This document shows, piece by piece, positions 1-14,400 of a stretch of DNA of 64,000 nucleotides; position 1 is the first letter of the stretch, and each line of letters begins with the position of its first letter. The DNA lies in the NCBI GenBank assembly GCA_029339505.1, contig JAQISU010000041.1, positions 7,511,001 to 7,575,000 on the forward strand, given 5' to 3'. Below the pieces are notes generated by a model that was not told the origin of the DNA, did no database searches, and worked only from the letters and a program-made list of their open reading frames with translations. A program made the translations under genes and the position numbers. The DNA comes from Unio delphinus. Its lineage: Eukaryota; Mollusca; Bivalvia; Unionida; Unionidae.

Positions 1-3000
1 TCAAATGTTTCAAGACAAAATATTTTTCCAATGTGTAATAATCTGTAACATATAGATAGTCAATAAATCAAAAGATTTCTGAAGGTTAATGAAAATTAAA
101 ATATTGAAGATAAACTTATACTAAGGAATGTTTTAGCCATGCTTAATATGCAACACACAGTTCATGAAACCACTCTGATTACCCTAACCTTTGCATGGAT
201 TAAGTATGTTGTCAAGGGGCAACAATTAAAACTGATATGCTTTAAAATGTATGATCACAGAGTTCCCAAAACTGTGATGACACAAGTTTCACAAGTTCTT
301 GTCATTGCATTTTTATTTAAATGGCAAATTTCCCTTCAATAAACTAATTTTGGTTGAGACTCCATACCCACAGCATCATCACAAATAATTGTATTCTCTG
401 ATTAAATTCTGAAACTATTCTAAGTGATCTGGCCTACTGCATATTTGGGGCAATTCTCACCTTATTTTGTCTAATAATATTATATTATGATGATTTCAAG
501 TATTTCTGAGAAAAGAAATGTTGCTTACATTTCATTTTCAGTGCTGGATTAATACTAAGTATACAAGTTTTGTTATACATTCTAATGTCACTGATCTCTA
601 TGTTATAAACAACCTTGATATGCTTATATCAGAACTTAGTCCAAGATTCATAATTCCATGACATACTTGAAAGTAACCCAACATTTAATTTTAAGGTCTG
701 CCAGCATTGTGTCTTATGGCATTCCTTACTTGCTTTTACCCAAAAATAAAACAAAGTAAAAACATGAAACACTTCTTAAACAATTATGCTCTACTTTCTC
801 TTTTCTGTCCATGTATTCCTGTTTTAAAGAAATATCAGAATTGTGACTCAAAAGATTAACCACCACTTAGTCTACCCAAGCAACTGAAAACATCAGAGAC
901 TTGGCAATGCATGCATCAATTTCTGAAAAGTATTACTCTTGTGATCATCTTCTTCATTCTTGTTTTACTGTGCTTTTAAAAAATTAGTTTTAAAAGCTCA
1001 GTTTTCTTCAATTGTTTGAGAAGTATAAAAAGTTGACAGAAATGTAGTAATTTTAAAAAATTTAAAATTGGCAAGAAAAAGCTGATCAACTACTCAGCTA
1101 CTGTCATTTACTATATATCACATATCACTCTGAAAAGAAAAATTTGAACTGTTCTAAACAATTAAACAGCACTTTATATCACGTTAAACATCAACTCAAA
1201 AATATCCTACACCAATTTAATCTAACAACAATCCTCATGATTTCATTAATGTTCAAAAAAACATGGTAATCTCAGTTGTACCACATGCTCATTACTGAAA
1301 TATTTCATATTACGATAGTACCTTGAAGGGACTGATACTCTATAGTTTCTGAAAAAAAATTCCTGCATTATTCTAGACATGACACTTTCTTTTCTTCAAG
1401 TGTTGGAGCTCTCTCTAAGGATTCTCATTTTCAAATTAGTAATTTTGGTAGCCATATTGGACATAAGCTTTGCACAATTTGCCTTCTGACTAACTATACA
1501 CCAACTATATTAGAAATTCAAAAGCCAATATGACAAATTCTTCCAAAACAAAACAAAAGTTTCAATATGTTCATTATGGCAGCCATACTGGATGTCTGCA
1601 GGCCACCTTATATAGAACTAGATATCAAGTTTTCTGGTGAGAACCCTTCTTCGATTTGACCATCAATTCTGAAAGAATCATGATAACAAGATTTTCATGA
1701 TAATACATGACCAACTAGATATCATAGGAATTCTTTGAATGAATACCCCATGCCAATATGACTTACTATTAATGATTCATGATTTTTCTTATTTAGTAGA
1801 GTATCTGACTCCAAATCAAAAATATTGCAGTTCAATATCTCTTCAGGCCAGTCAGTTTGGCTGCCTCAGTTTGTACTTGTGAAAGTCACCCAACTTCCAT
1901 TTCCTTAGCATTATACAGCAAACAACCTCATATAAATAATACTTTCCATTTTTGAGGAACATCAATCGCAAGATTTGTATGAAGGCTGCCATGGTGACCA
2001 TACTAGATGTCAGATTCACATTATTTTCATTCAGTACCAAATAGACATCACAAGTATACATGTGGAGAAAAAAAGTTTTTTAAATGACCATATTGGTGGT
2101 CATTATAGCTGTCAGATTAGCACCATCTTTATTTTGGAACAACTAGACATCATAAGTAGTTTTTAGTTCAAACCCCATGTTGACTATCCATTCAGGTGGG
2201 ACCCTGAGTAGCTGAGTGGTCTAAATCGCTTTCTATTATGGATCACTGCCATCTCACCTGTCTGCGTGGGTTCGAGTCTCAGATTCAGCCAATGTGGGTA
2301 TGTGAGAATGCTTGTGAGTAGCTTCTCATGGGTTGGTGGTTCTTTCCTAGGGATTTCCCAGGTTCTTCCTCAACCATTAACACTGGCCGCCATGTGTGGC
2401 CTATCAAGTGCTGAAAAATGATCTTAAACCCTACAACAACAAATATCCATTTAGAAGGAATATACAGTAACAAGAATTTCAAGATGACACATATGCAGGA
2501 TATACTAGATATCCAGGTAGGTCTATTTTCATTAAGGACTAACTAAAATACCCTATGCAAACATCACTTTCAATTAAGGACTAACTGCAACAAGATTGTC
2601 AAAATTGCTGCCATGGTGGCCATACTGGATTTCAGACAGGACCAACCAAACATCATAAGAAGCCTATTAATGAAAACCCCTATGCTCATATGACCATCCC
2701 TTTAGGATAAATAAACATTAGACATCTTTGCAGTACCATTTTCATTTAGAACCAAGAAGACCTTGGAATCCAAGTGTGTGTTTCATGGCAATCCTACAAG
2801 TTGTATAGGAGGAATAGTAACAAATGGCAAATGACAGGCAACAGTTGATCAGTCCATCTCATAGACTTTACTGCTCCATGACCAGAAGAGCTAAAATTGA
2901 ATGCACTGCTGTCCTTGACAATATAATTTTCAAAAAAACATAGCTATCTCTTGGAACAAAGTTCACTAATGATATCTGATTTTTTTTTAATACATTTCAA

Positions 3001-3779
3001 ACTCATTAAACCTGCCATCAATGACAGTTTTGGGGAATTTTAGAGAATCAGTGTGTTTTAAAGTCCCAACTGGTAAATCAGTGCATGTGACACCAATGAA
3101 AAACTTATTCAAATGAAAACAAGTAATTTACATGTATAAACCAATGGAAAATGTCTGACTGAAAATTCATAGTTGAATGTGACACAATAAAATGTTTTCT
3201 TAGAAGCATTTAATACATCTTGAAACATAAAATAGTTAGTAGACTTGGCATGTCAGATATCATGCCACAACAAATGTGATCTTGTATGGTATGTATATCC
3301 TCTGATATTCACAAACATTAAAATAATACACTAATTTTCTGTCTTAAAAATCCATTCGACAACTGAATGTGGTCTTAACCAAATGCAGTCTCTGCTGCTA
3401 TCTACAGTTCCAGTTTGAAGGTGATGCAAGTGTCGTCAAGCATTCATACCTGCACCCATTTTTACCTTTAGTTTGATTTTGTACATTAGATGACAGTGTT
3501 GACAAAGCTTGTCAATATGGTTATCCCATTATAAATGATTAATTACAGATGGAGCTGCAAGTTTTTAATGTCTGATATAGTTCTATGGAACAAGCTTCTG
3601 ATCCATGTAAAATCTGCTACAAATATTACCAAATTTAAGAAGAGATATCATAAGTATTTGTTTCTAACAGATAATAATGTAATTTATTAAAAACTAAACA
3701 GGCTAAAATATACAGTAATTACTGTTATCTTTCATATAATGGATATTGTTTTATTTTTCTTAAGCACGCTTCAAGGGAG
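1..3779. other. Intron or downstream DNA with decayed direct repeats; no coding signal
   Basis: No dynein exon or other gene was recognised. A degenerate repeat whose core reads roughly GCCATGGTGGCCATACTGGA recurs near 1450, 1580, 1985, 2085 and 2610. It is often followed about 40-60 bp later by a variant of ACTAGACATCATAAG. A SINE lies at 2197-2443. The rest is AT-rich and featureless to my reading. Confidence 0.5.
2197..2443 (+). mobile_element. tRNA-derived SINE, copy 1 (nearly full length)
   Basis: The head carries RNA polymerase III promoter boxes: an A-box-like TAGCTGAGTGG at 2209-2219 and a B-box GGTTCGAGTCT at 2269-2279, as in tRNA genes. A central domain follows (GTGGTTCTTTCC...TTCTTCCTC...CTGGCCGCCATG). 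The tail is CTGAAAAATG...TTAAACCCTACAACAACAAA. The same body recurs at 14873, 30039, 34985 and 63894. It is a short interspersed element copied by LINE machinery, not a functional tRNA. The body resembles conserved central-domain SINEs common in molluscs; that assignment is from memory of the family type. Confidence 0.8.
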
Positions 3780-4735
3780 AACAGACTTTGACTAAACGAG
3801 TCACTCTCTATTAATAAACTGTTATGAATCAATGAATACTGTACATATGGTAGAGTCTTTGTTGCTCAGTTTGTTTTCAAGCATTGATTGATAACAAGAT
3901 ATTTAAGCTTTTTAAATCATACTTGTTCGTTTATTTCTCCATACTTTATAATGTGCATGGTTTCACATAGCCTTCAATTGGACTCGTGTTTTCATGGCAT
4001 CTAGGATTTCAGTAGTAAGGCAATTAGGCTGGATTTCATCTTTACTCAATATACTTTCTGTGGTGCATGTTTAGAAGATTACCTCCATAAATAAATCAGT
4101 CCACATCCTCAGAGCTTCATCTATGTCACCCAAATTTTGACTTACCTTTTATGGAACTTTAGGTTATCCAGAAATTGTTCTTCATCAGAAAATTTTAATG
4201 ATCTGTAAGTGATAGTTTTGTGTGTATTTTTAATATTTCTCAAGAATTTTACCTTTCTTGTTAAAAAAAAGTAAGATAGTGGTCACTAAAACCAATATTC
4301 AGTACATTAACATAAGCCACATTGTCTGGTAGGTTGGTATAAATGAGATCAATAAGAGTGCTTGATATTTCTGTTACCCTTGTGGGTTCATTTACCAGCT
4401 GGACTAGGCCTAACTATTCAATAAATTTCATTCAGTTGTTCCTTATTGAGTATTGAGCAAGTCCTTATTTACATTACCCAGTATATATGGTTCTTCCTCC
4501 TGTGCAAGAACATTTTCCAATGGCCTCAAAAAGTTGTAATTCCAAATTGCATCCAAGGAAGGCAGCCGATAAATGAAACCTAGTAGGAATGATCTGCATT
4601 ATTTTTCGAAATTTCTGCCAAAAATTCTCAATTTCTTGTGACTCCAAGTCAGATTGCCTTTCTATATTTACGTCTTCCCTAATGTATACAACAAGACCTC
4701 CACCTGCTGTCTCTCAATCACTGCATAATAGCTTA
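3780..4735 (-). pseudogene. LINE endonuclease relic (non-LTR retrotransposon)
   Basis: Read on the minus strand with frame changes, this gives GGGLVVYIREDVNIERQSD near 4700, then YILGNVNKDLLNTQ near 4465, then LVQLVNEPTRVTEISSTLID and FSDHYLT near 4280-4400. Further on come EALRMWTDLF and YKVWRNK near 3900-4120. This is the order of an APE-type endonuclease followed by the linker before a reverse transcriptase. The usual GDFN catalytic box reads GNVN, so the catalytic Asp is lost. Many frameshifts and stops make it a dead, 5'- and 3'-truncated copy. The strand is the same as the dynein gene. Confidence 0.75.
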
Positions 4736-5265
4736 GTGTAGCCTTGACAGTGAAATAATCATTGTGGTTTGCATTTATTATTAATAATAATAATAATGCT
4801 TTATTTATAGAGGTTGACTCATTAGTCAAAGAATATTCTCCCTCGAGGCCCTCTTATGAAGAGTATAATAATCTGGCTTCATTGAGTCCTAAAACATGTA
4901 TTTTATTTTACTTGGAAGACAACATTAACTTAATCTGGCCCATTTTCCCCACTATACCTTGTACATTTAAGTGACACATGTTAAAACCTTATTATCAATC
5001 ACATGTATGTCATCATGTAATGAGATGCAATGCATTGCAATCTTACAGAGCATGGATGCAACCCAACAAAAGTTAGGGAGACTGACTTTCAGGAAGGTTT
5101 CTATTTTTTTTATTTATACAAATCCTTTTTTAAATAAAATGCTTATATTTACAAGTTCAAGTACATTTCAAGGACAAATAATAATTTTCAAGCACTTTTC
5201 TAGTATCGAGCAAAGCAGCTGAACTCAAGTACAAGCACTTTTCAAGATTGTGTAAACAAGCTTAC

Positions 5266-5401
5266 TACTTGAGGCCATCTCCACAGATCTGACCCATGCG
5301 TAATGATAAAGCACTTCATACTCCATCAAAGCTTTGGCCACACGATTATAGTTACGGATGATCTTCTTGCCTTCTTCCCCTTTCATGCAATCAGCATGTT
5401 G
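5266..5401 (-). CDS. DNAH5/8-like: Dynein heavy chain exon 12 of those visible (last in window)
   Basis: The acceptor is ATATTTTCTAG|CAA. It encodes [20 protein letters not shown] and [20 protein letters not shown], matching the family's 'IIRxYNRxAxxLxEFEVLxHxAW'. The 3' edge is ambiguous because two overlapping donors exist (GTAGTA after 5269, GTAAGC after 5266). Both leave one base of a codon, and I prefer the second as the better donor. No following exon was recognised between here and position 1. A 1-kb pogo derivative ends 56 bp upstream of the acceptor side. Confidence 0.93.
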
Positions 5402-8400
5402 CTAGAAAATATTAAAAAATGTTAGAGAATGATAAAATATATTTTTCAGAACAACTACCGTATTTTCCGGGGTATAAGTCGCTACTTTTTTTTCGTTTTT
5501 TTTCTTTCAAACGACGTGTGCGACTTATACGCAGGAGCGACTTATACGATAAATAAATTTTTTTAACGACTGATAGGACTGATGCGCAGTGATGCTGTGT
5601 TATAGCGAAATGCATCTACGGTATACCGGCAAGCCAATTGCTCGAAACTTACATACACGTAAGTATTAGACTACAAGAATATCAAATTAAATAATCAAAT
5701 AATATTTAGTTATAATATATATGTGTTAAAATTTGTTGTTATTAATAAAAAAATATTGAAATTACGATTGCCATTGTTTTCCTTTTATTATTCACCACGT
5801 GCTTCAAGCAAAGTGTTGGTCAGATGTCGCTACAATATATGTATTTAAATGTACTGGTAGCGCTTCATAATTTACTTCAATAGTTTATAAAAACTCTGGA
5901 TTTACCCGAGACTGGCTTCATTGAGAAAACTTCAAAGTAATTAATAAAAAAAAAACTGGAAGGCTGGCGAACAACTTCAATTGTTTTATAAAGTGCCTTT
6001 GAAGTTCGCTCGGGTTGTGGAATTGACCGGTATATAAATACGGACCGTTCATACCATGGAGCATTAAAAAAGATAGTTTCACAATAACGTTGTATGATTT
6101 AAAATTGTTATATTAGCATAAGTCAATACAGTTTAATCATGGCACCAACAACTACCATGCGAAAAGTTATGATGCAGAATTTAAGTTAAACGTCGTAGCA
6201 TTTGCGAAAGAAAACGGAAATCGTGCAGTGGCACTATTATTTACTTAATAAACATTATTTATAAATCTTATTTAGTTATATTTCTATTTTTAAAATTTCA
6301 AACAAGAATATACTTACACGTTGTTGGAATTACCAAGTCGTATGCAATGGCCGGCGGTATCAAAAACGTGATTACGGTAAGTGCGCTGGAGCGACTTATA
6401 CGCAGGAGCGACTTATCTGTTGAATTTTCCAAAATTATCTGGATTTCCCCCTCCCGCAACTTATACGCAGGAGCAACTTTTAGGGCGGAAAATACGGTAA
6501 GCAAAATTGTATGCATCAAGTTCCCTGATTTCTCGATCTATAGTCTTACTTCTTACAGGTCAACGAATTCTTCATTTTATTTTGTCAATCTAATATCTAA
6601 ACCTGTGCAAACCTGTATCAAAATTGGTAAAGGCTTGGTTTGCGGCAGTTTAAAGCATCTCAATATATAAAGCCTGTATCAAACTGAGTCAAGTTCCAAG
6701 CACACAGGCACAACAGAGCAGTTAACCTAAACTGATCCAATGTACTTTGGTTACAATAAAACAGAACTAACCTACCATAGTTTCTGCATTTTTGGAGGGG
6801 TACATAAATATTTCACTCTGTGACGATTTTACCCCAACCCCTTGTATGTAGGTATAAGTTACTATAACTTGTGATTCTGACTGGCCTTGTACATGTATAA
6901 ATTGTATGTCTGCCTGACCCAGCTGTGATGTTTCAAATTGTTCTAAGTTAGCTAATCCCCTTACGTAAGATGGTCTTTGTTAGCTCTCGAGGGGAGAGGA
7001 GACTGTGTCGATCGCGGATGGGTGACGTAACCACATCAAAGGACAGGACAGCGTCAAATAAGAAGACTGTAACAATTGATAGACACACAGACAGACATTC
7101 GGATGATTGACAGTCGAACGACTGACCAGAGTCGATCGTCCTCCAATCGAAATGCGATGTGGGTGGGACTTGATTTGAAAAATTTTAGATAAAACCCAAT
7201 GTTTAGTAGGAATTAGTCAGTTCGCTCCAATAAGAATTGAGAAGAGATAGAACTCCGTACGACCAGACGAAAATTGGTGGCAGACTCAGATTTTGGAAAT
7301 CAAGGAAATCTTAAGGTAGCTTCAAAGGTCAGTGTGATTTTTGTTTGATTTCTGCTTGATACGTCTGCGGAATGGAAGGATTCTCGTATGTATATTCATT
7401 TTACTTGTATTGTAGTATGGATAGTTAATTATGATATTAATATTTTGCATCTTTCGTGATGTTCGTTAGTACCTTTGCTTGCAATTGATTATGATGTAAA
7501 TTCGTTGCATCTTCTTCATGATATTATTATATTACACCTTATTTTGGGAGGTAAAATGTTGCTCTTTTGTTAGTAATATGTGTGCATATTATTTCGTGCA
7601 TTATTACGTTTACGCCCTTTTGAAAGGACGATTTGTATTCGTGAAGAATTGTATTGTTTGCTAGCCGCTATAAGAATTAATATTATAATTCTTTGTATAG
7701 GTATATTATGGTAGACTAGCACTTTGTTTACGTAATGATATATTTTGCCATTGAGTTAACGGATTTCCGTTATTGCAATTTGAATGTGAATATTGTGGAT
7801 TCGGTACGCCTGTGTAGGACATATATATAAATATATAGATAGTCATATTACTAATAGTAGTAATATTATAATACAATGATATTTGAAATATTTGTATGTA
7901 TATACTGATAGAGCTCAGTATGTAGATGTTTGAATTCTTTGTGAGATTGTGTTGTGGCGCCATTTTGTAAGCGGCGGAAGCGTATGGGAATTTCAATGTG
8001 TGCGCATGCGTGACCAAAAATGTTCCGCCTTAAACTGATGGTTCAATTCAGTGACTTAGTGTGAGGTAATAATCATCACCATATGCTAATGCATTATACC
8101 TTTCAACAGGAAGCTTTCGGGTGACGTTGAGAGAATTCCGGGGAAATTTCGGGTGACGTTGAGAGAATTCCGGGTGACGTTGAGAGAATTCCGGGGGAAT
8201 TCCCGATGATGTGGAAAGAATTTCAAGTGAATTTTAGAGATACCGAGTGAATTTCGGGTGACCTCAAGAGATACCGTCGAAGAGGAAACGGAGGTAGAGA
8301 TAGAAGAGGAAACGGAAGTAGAGATAGAAGAGGAAACGGAAGTAGAGGAATCGGAAGGAGAGAAAGACGAAAGGAGACTTATTTAGATGAGTAACACTCA

Positions 8401-11400
8401 AGAAGGGAAAATATTCCTCACACTGAAATCAAATGATGATCTAGGGATCATTGGGTCAAGAGTGACGTTGACTGATTAATATCTTTAAAATTTTCATTTA
8501 TTAAATTGTTGTTTAAATTTCATCTTTGTATTTCTTTTAATTTAACTGTCGACATTGCTGACTGGGGGCTCGTAGCCATATATAATATATTGTCCAGAAG
8601 TAAACATTCTGAATGCGGACCAGGGGAACTTCCTCATAATTCTTTCAGGTCTATAGGAAGAACCCCACCCCTACTAAACGACACTTCACACACTCAGTTT
8701 CTGAAAAAAAAATGCACCAAATATTAAACCTTAAGAAACCAACCATATAATAATATACAATATTAGGATATCAGTTTAGTAATCCCACTATGTAAATTAA
8801 TGAATGAAAACAGACATTACTTGCATAGCTTTGATTCATTTTTTTTTTTAAATTGTAAGCCTCGTTTTAAGATCATCATATTTAAACCAAAGGAATCTGC
8901 TATGTTTTACCATCATATACTTCCATGAAATCTGCATCAATGCAAAGATTAGTTGCAGAGCTTGTCAAACAAATTGACATAAATGGATAGATATTGATTA
9001 TAACAGCTATTGTCTATTTTAGTAGCAGGTAGTCCAGAAGAATGTTGATCCTATGGCCCAAAGATTCAATGAAGTTACTGCCAGTTTGCTTGATCTGATA
9101 ACAAAATTTGTAAGAGACTAATACCAAACTATGCCATTCCAATATTAATTAATTCATAGCAATATCTAAAACAAATGAAATAAGAATCTGTGTCAAATTA
9201 ATTTTTTTTTTTTTTTTTTTTTAAATTTCCTATTTGCATGATTGGTAGTGACTAGGTTCAGGTTACTGACAACAAAACTGTTAAACAAAATTATCAAGAT
9301 GAAGACTTTGACTTTAACAGTTTTTTCTTTCATAAAGTATGATACATACTTCTAATAACTTTTTATAACAAAATAATTAAAACATTATCTTTATTCTATC
9401 ATTGTTGGCAATCACAGAACTACAACAATTTGAGATTATACTTCATATGTTTTACCATTTATAACATTCTTAGTGAACAATACATTGGTTAATAGATCTA
9501 TTTTTAAAGCTGTCTGAAATTGGAACTTTTCTTCCCGATTCTTTAACAACAAATTAAAATACACTTAATTTGGGGAGCAAAATTTTTGGCACTTTTTACA
9601 TTTAAAAATTTGCAAATGTAATTCTTCTCATTGTAGCTTATTGGTATACAAATATTTTGTAGACTTTACAAATTATTAAGTTGTATGTAGAAAAATATAC
9701 GATACATTGAGATGCCACTAATTTTTTTTTTAAACAGATAGTGCAAGTATATACAAAATTATACAAAATATTAAAAAAATTACAGTACACGCTACTTATT
9801 CCTCTACTACCTTACCATAAAGATTTCCATTGGATCCTGAATCCTCTGTGTAAGTTGTCGGACCCAAGCTATTTTACCTGTGACTGGTGGCATGTTACGG
9901 GGAATTGGGGGATCATCTTTATGCTTTTGGTACAGCTGGAAAAAAATTAATTATGAACTTAGCATATATCTATTTCATCAATGACTATAGAGATAACACA
10001 AAGTTGCCAAACATTATTACAACAGAAAAAAAAATTGGAATATTACTGATAAATAATTGAGATAAATCTCCAAAATCTTTGTCAAAACTTAATGCTTTTC
10101 ACAACATGTGCGTCATGGAATTGACATTGTAGTCTTATTGGATTGCCCACATCATGCTTACAGCAGACAGATTAAGTTTTATTGCCCCAGCTAGAAGTCA
10201 CAGCAATATAATTCTGAACAACCACTGCAGCACATGAAATATACCTGTTGGTTCAGCTGCAGTACATAGTGCAGGTTGCACTTTTTAAGCTGTACACAAT
10301 ACCGTTTAATAAATAAAGATTCGCTATGTAAATCGCAACCACATACGTGTATTGCAAGAGATTATGATTTATAAACAAACAATGCTGAGTGTTTGTTTGC
10401 TTGTTTGATTAGGATTTTTAACGTAGCTTTAACAATTTTTCAGTCGCATCGCTATGATGTCTGCAGTGAGGCAAATTAAATTTACAGTTTCTGAAAACTA
10501 AATATCTGGCTTGTAAGGAAGTTAAGGGATGAACATCTCCCAAAGAGGTCTGTGAAATTTTTTGATAATGTGATAATGCCGACATTGAATATCGTTATGT
10601 TTTTCATATCAGGATGTGATCAATGCAATATTTTAATTTGGATTTTATTACACAAAGGTAGCCAAAATGTAATTTGTCAATATACAAGTGTATTTCACAC
10701 TGATACTGTCTTCATGTTATCTTTTTTTCAGCCCCCCCCCCCTCCAACACTTATCTCAACAACCTCCTATGTCGACAATATTTCCTCGGGCCCGAGGATA
10801 ACGAGATAAATGGATAGGACTGTACCCACAAACTTTAAATGATTTTCAGATCAGATCTGGCTTGTCCTGAAGCGATTCAACTGCTTTCACAATACAGTCC
10901 ACAACTGTCTGCACTCTTAATACGAGACGTGTTGTCATTTTCCTTGGCTTCCCTATGTCGGCCGACTTTGGATACACATGCATAGTTTAAAAAAATCTCC
11001 ACGCTAATAGGAATCCAATGTCGGCTTCCAGGGTCGGCTTGCTTTGTAATAAATTAACCTTTGTATTTGATATCCTGCCAGTAAGTTCAAACAATGAGTT
11101 TATGGCTGTTACAAGGTGTGTTTATTCAACACCTGGGCTTTCATTTATAAGCCGTCTGCAGTCATCATTGATACAAACTGGTTTCGAGTTATTCGATGTA
11201 AATAGTATATACAGCATTAACTTGCTTTAAGTTAATAATACTTTTTGTAACCCATGGAATCAAGAAGATTGTCATTTGTACTCACAGTGAATGTATTTCT
11301 AATAATGATTTTAGTTTGCGAGATATTGTCATATTGTTACTGTGGATATAATACACTCTTGGTTATTTTGTACCTTACACCGTATCACGCGTAAATGTCA

Positions 11401-14400
11401 GCTGCTTTCGACCAATGGGGCTGATAATTCTCACTCTTTCTTTCTCTATCTCATTCATATGTGATATTGCGGAATCCAATTTTCATTTTCATAACATTCA
11501 AACCTTTGAGGACAACTAAACATGATTCGTTTCTCAATATTCACCTCAATGACTAATGTGTTGCGTTGTCTGACGAAAGTTATTACACTAAGGATTCATG
11601 CGCTACTCATATGGAGTTTCTTTCATTTTATTATCAAATACGCATTTTATTTATCTATTTTATTGTAACATGCAGTGCATGTGGCCAGTTGTTGTTGGGG
11701 GGGGGGGAATTGAACATGTTTTTCATTTCCTAAGTCTTGGGACACATGATGTAGGTTTAAAAAAAAGTTTACCATAAGTTCTGGGACACGAAAAAAAATA
11801 ATAATTTTTTTTCGTGTCCCAACATATGCAGTAAATATGGTATCTCTGTCTTTGCAAGAAAAGAAAAGAACAGCAAGAAGTAAAACTAAGGATATTGCTC
11901 AGTTGATAGCATGTGTGGTGGAGGATGGGTGGTATACTTTAGCATGGAGTTCACCCTATATACAAGAGTGATTTGAATGTTAACTTACAGCAGTAAATAA
12001 ACTCACCTCTGTTCACAGAAGAATGTGAACATAAATCTGTCTTCAAACTGACAGAATTTTATCCAACCACTTCATATTTACATGGTAAATATATCATGCA
12101 TTTCTGACCCAATAAGAAATTTGTTTACATATATTCTGTAGTTTACTGTTCCAAATCAAGTACAGCAAATATCTGGTCACAAATACATTACAGCAAATAT
12201 GGGAATTTCTGCTTCCAGTAAACCTTCTTTCGCAGGAATATTGCAACAATGTAATGTTTAGTTGTGCAAGTGACACTTTAGCTTGCATAAACATGAGGAT
12301 CATCAACTGTTCTCTAGTAGGTACTGCATCAAACATTGTAACATCATGCACATTCTGGGTTGAAAAATGAATTTGTGTAAAATGTTCTCTTTATTCAGAA
12401 AGATGCTTTTCCTTTGATTTATAATTGTAAGAAAAGAATAATCTATTTTTAAACATTAATACTAGTTCAACTTTGTTTGGGACCATTGTTTAAACACAAC
12501 AACTGAAAGATACAGCATCTATCAGAACAAACAAAATTATTTGTTTTTTCTATCTAAATAATTTTCACTGAAACAAAAATCATGTAATGAAAACAATCTA
12601 AAATGGGTAATGATTTAATAAAGAATTTATGAAACAAGTTGAATAATGTCCAGCTTTTACAAGCCTCTATAGAAAATATTGTTTAAAAAAGGCTGGGGTA
12701 CAAAAGCCAACACTTTTTTCACAACCTGTCTGAAGAACCAATGAATCAATGTTGGAAGATAATTCAATAAAGAGAAACTAAAAATCTTGAAGACAAAATA
12801 TAAAGATCATACCTTTCTAATTTCTTCAACCTCCTCCCCAAAGTGCTCAAAGATGCTGGCATATTTCTCAGCAATACTAAGATGTGGAATATTCAGGTGC
12901 TCAAATCTAAATGAAACAAAATTTTATACTCAAAAAGAAAGAAATTTCACAAATCTTCAAGTCTACATTTAACTAGTACTTACCATTTTCCAAAAAAAGT
13001 AACATGTTCCTAGCAAATTTCTGCTGTCCATGAAATGAGAGCAAGGTAGAACTGCATAGGCAAAACATCTAACTTCCCAAGTAAATGCTATTTAACATTA
13101 TGTTCATGTAATAACAATGTCCTATATTCCTACTAAATTAAATATGCCATATCTGATGTTACATATCGCAGTTTTTTGTTAAATCCAAAAGTCCCAAATT
13201 TCAACTTGAAACATATACCTATTCAGCATACCTTGTAATTAGTTTTGTCGTGCATAAGGCATGACAAACATATAAAATGTGAAAATACTCAACTCGTCAA
13301 TCTGTTGATGAGGTAAGGAAATAGTTTTTATATGGCTGAAAATGTTCCTAAAATTATTTTATGTACAAATAAAAGTAAATGGTGACACTTTCAATATAGG
13401 TGTATGTATATCTAGCTTTTGTACATATATTTTCTACACTTCATCATCTTCAAACGTTCCAATAACCATATCTACACCTAGGCATATCAATTAGATATTT
13501 CTCTGCTTCAGGTCTGTGAATTTAATTGGCTGCAAGTCACCGCATTTGATCAAAATTAAGTTCTTCAAATTTGAACACAGTTCCTATGCAATCAAGCCAA
13601 GGGGAGAAAACACCTTGAAAGGACTGATAAATAAGCACTTTTCCAGCACTGGTCCATGTTTGCACAAATACCTTTCACTCAAATAGACCTATAATGGCTT
13701 CCCTCTGGTACAATAGTCTTACTTTCAATGTTAAACTTACGAAGTATCCTTCTTATGTCAATTACCACTACCTTTTTCAGCCGATGTACAACTGGTCAGT
13801 TGGCATTACATACTAAAGGAGGAAACACATGAAATCCAATAGACTAGGACAAAGCACCAATATAGCTGTTCAATCCGCCAAGTTATAGATAGGGTTATCA
13901 GAACATTGCCTAGATAATATGACACTTATTATGTATAAGAATTATCAAATATACTCAATGTGTAATATTACTGAAACATTACATCAGTCATTAAGTTCAG
14001 AAAAAATGCCCTAAGTCTGAGATCCCTTGCTTGGCTAAATATGATCTGATAACCAAGTACATGATGCTGTCAAATTTAGTGCTGGTCACTAAGCTGTTCT
14101 GAGAAAACCGTTAAGAGATTATTCTATCTTAAGTTAAAATCAAAATATATGATATGTAACTGGAATCAATTGAACAAATTTGATAAAGCCTTAAAGATAG
14201 TCTGTTGTCTTTCAAATTTAGCCAAACTCTGTGAAGGCCTAAATACCAAAATTTTCCAGTATAATGATTCAAAACTTTTCCCAGTTTTTCTAGTTTTATC
14301 CATTTGTTCAACACAGCATCATTTATATGAACTTAAAAAGCAAAGGTCTTTCAGTTAGCTTAACATCTGGTCAAAATCTATTGATCGGAGATCAGCATAA

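Larger units (their letters stand above)
5402..9815 (-). other. Dynein intron between visible exons 11 and 12
   Basis: A 4.4-kb intron. It holds the TA-flanked pogo derivative at 5458-6497, the LTR-like segment from about 6821 to 8570 with tandem repeats at 8115-8350, and AT-rich sequence with a poly-T run near 9202. I saw no coding exon of another gene. Confidence 0.85.

Noticed and set aside
2197..2290. tRNA gene with A and B boxes
   Set aside because: The head continues into a SINE body and tail that recurs elsewhere in the window. The cloverleaf is degenerate, so it is a SINE head, not a tRNA gene.
10300..10320. Left terminus of the composite pogo-like copy 1 (TACCGTTTAATA)
   Set aside because: Only the first five or six bases agree with CCGTATTTACCG and the sub-terminal GGGACAC motif is absent. 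The copy is better called left-truncated.
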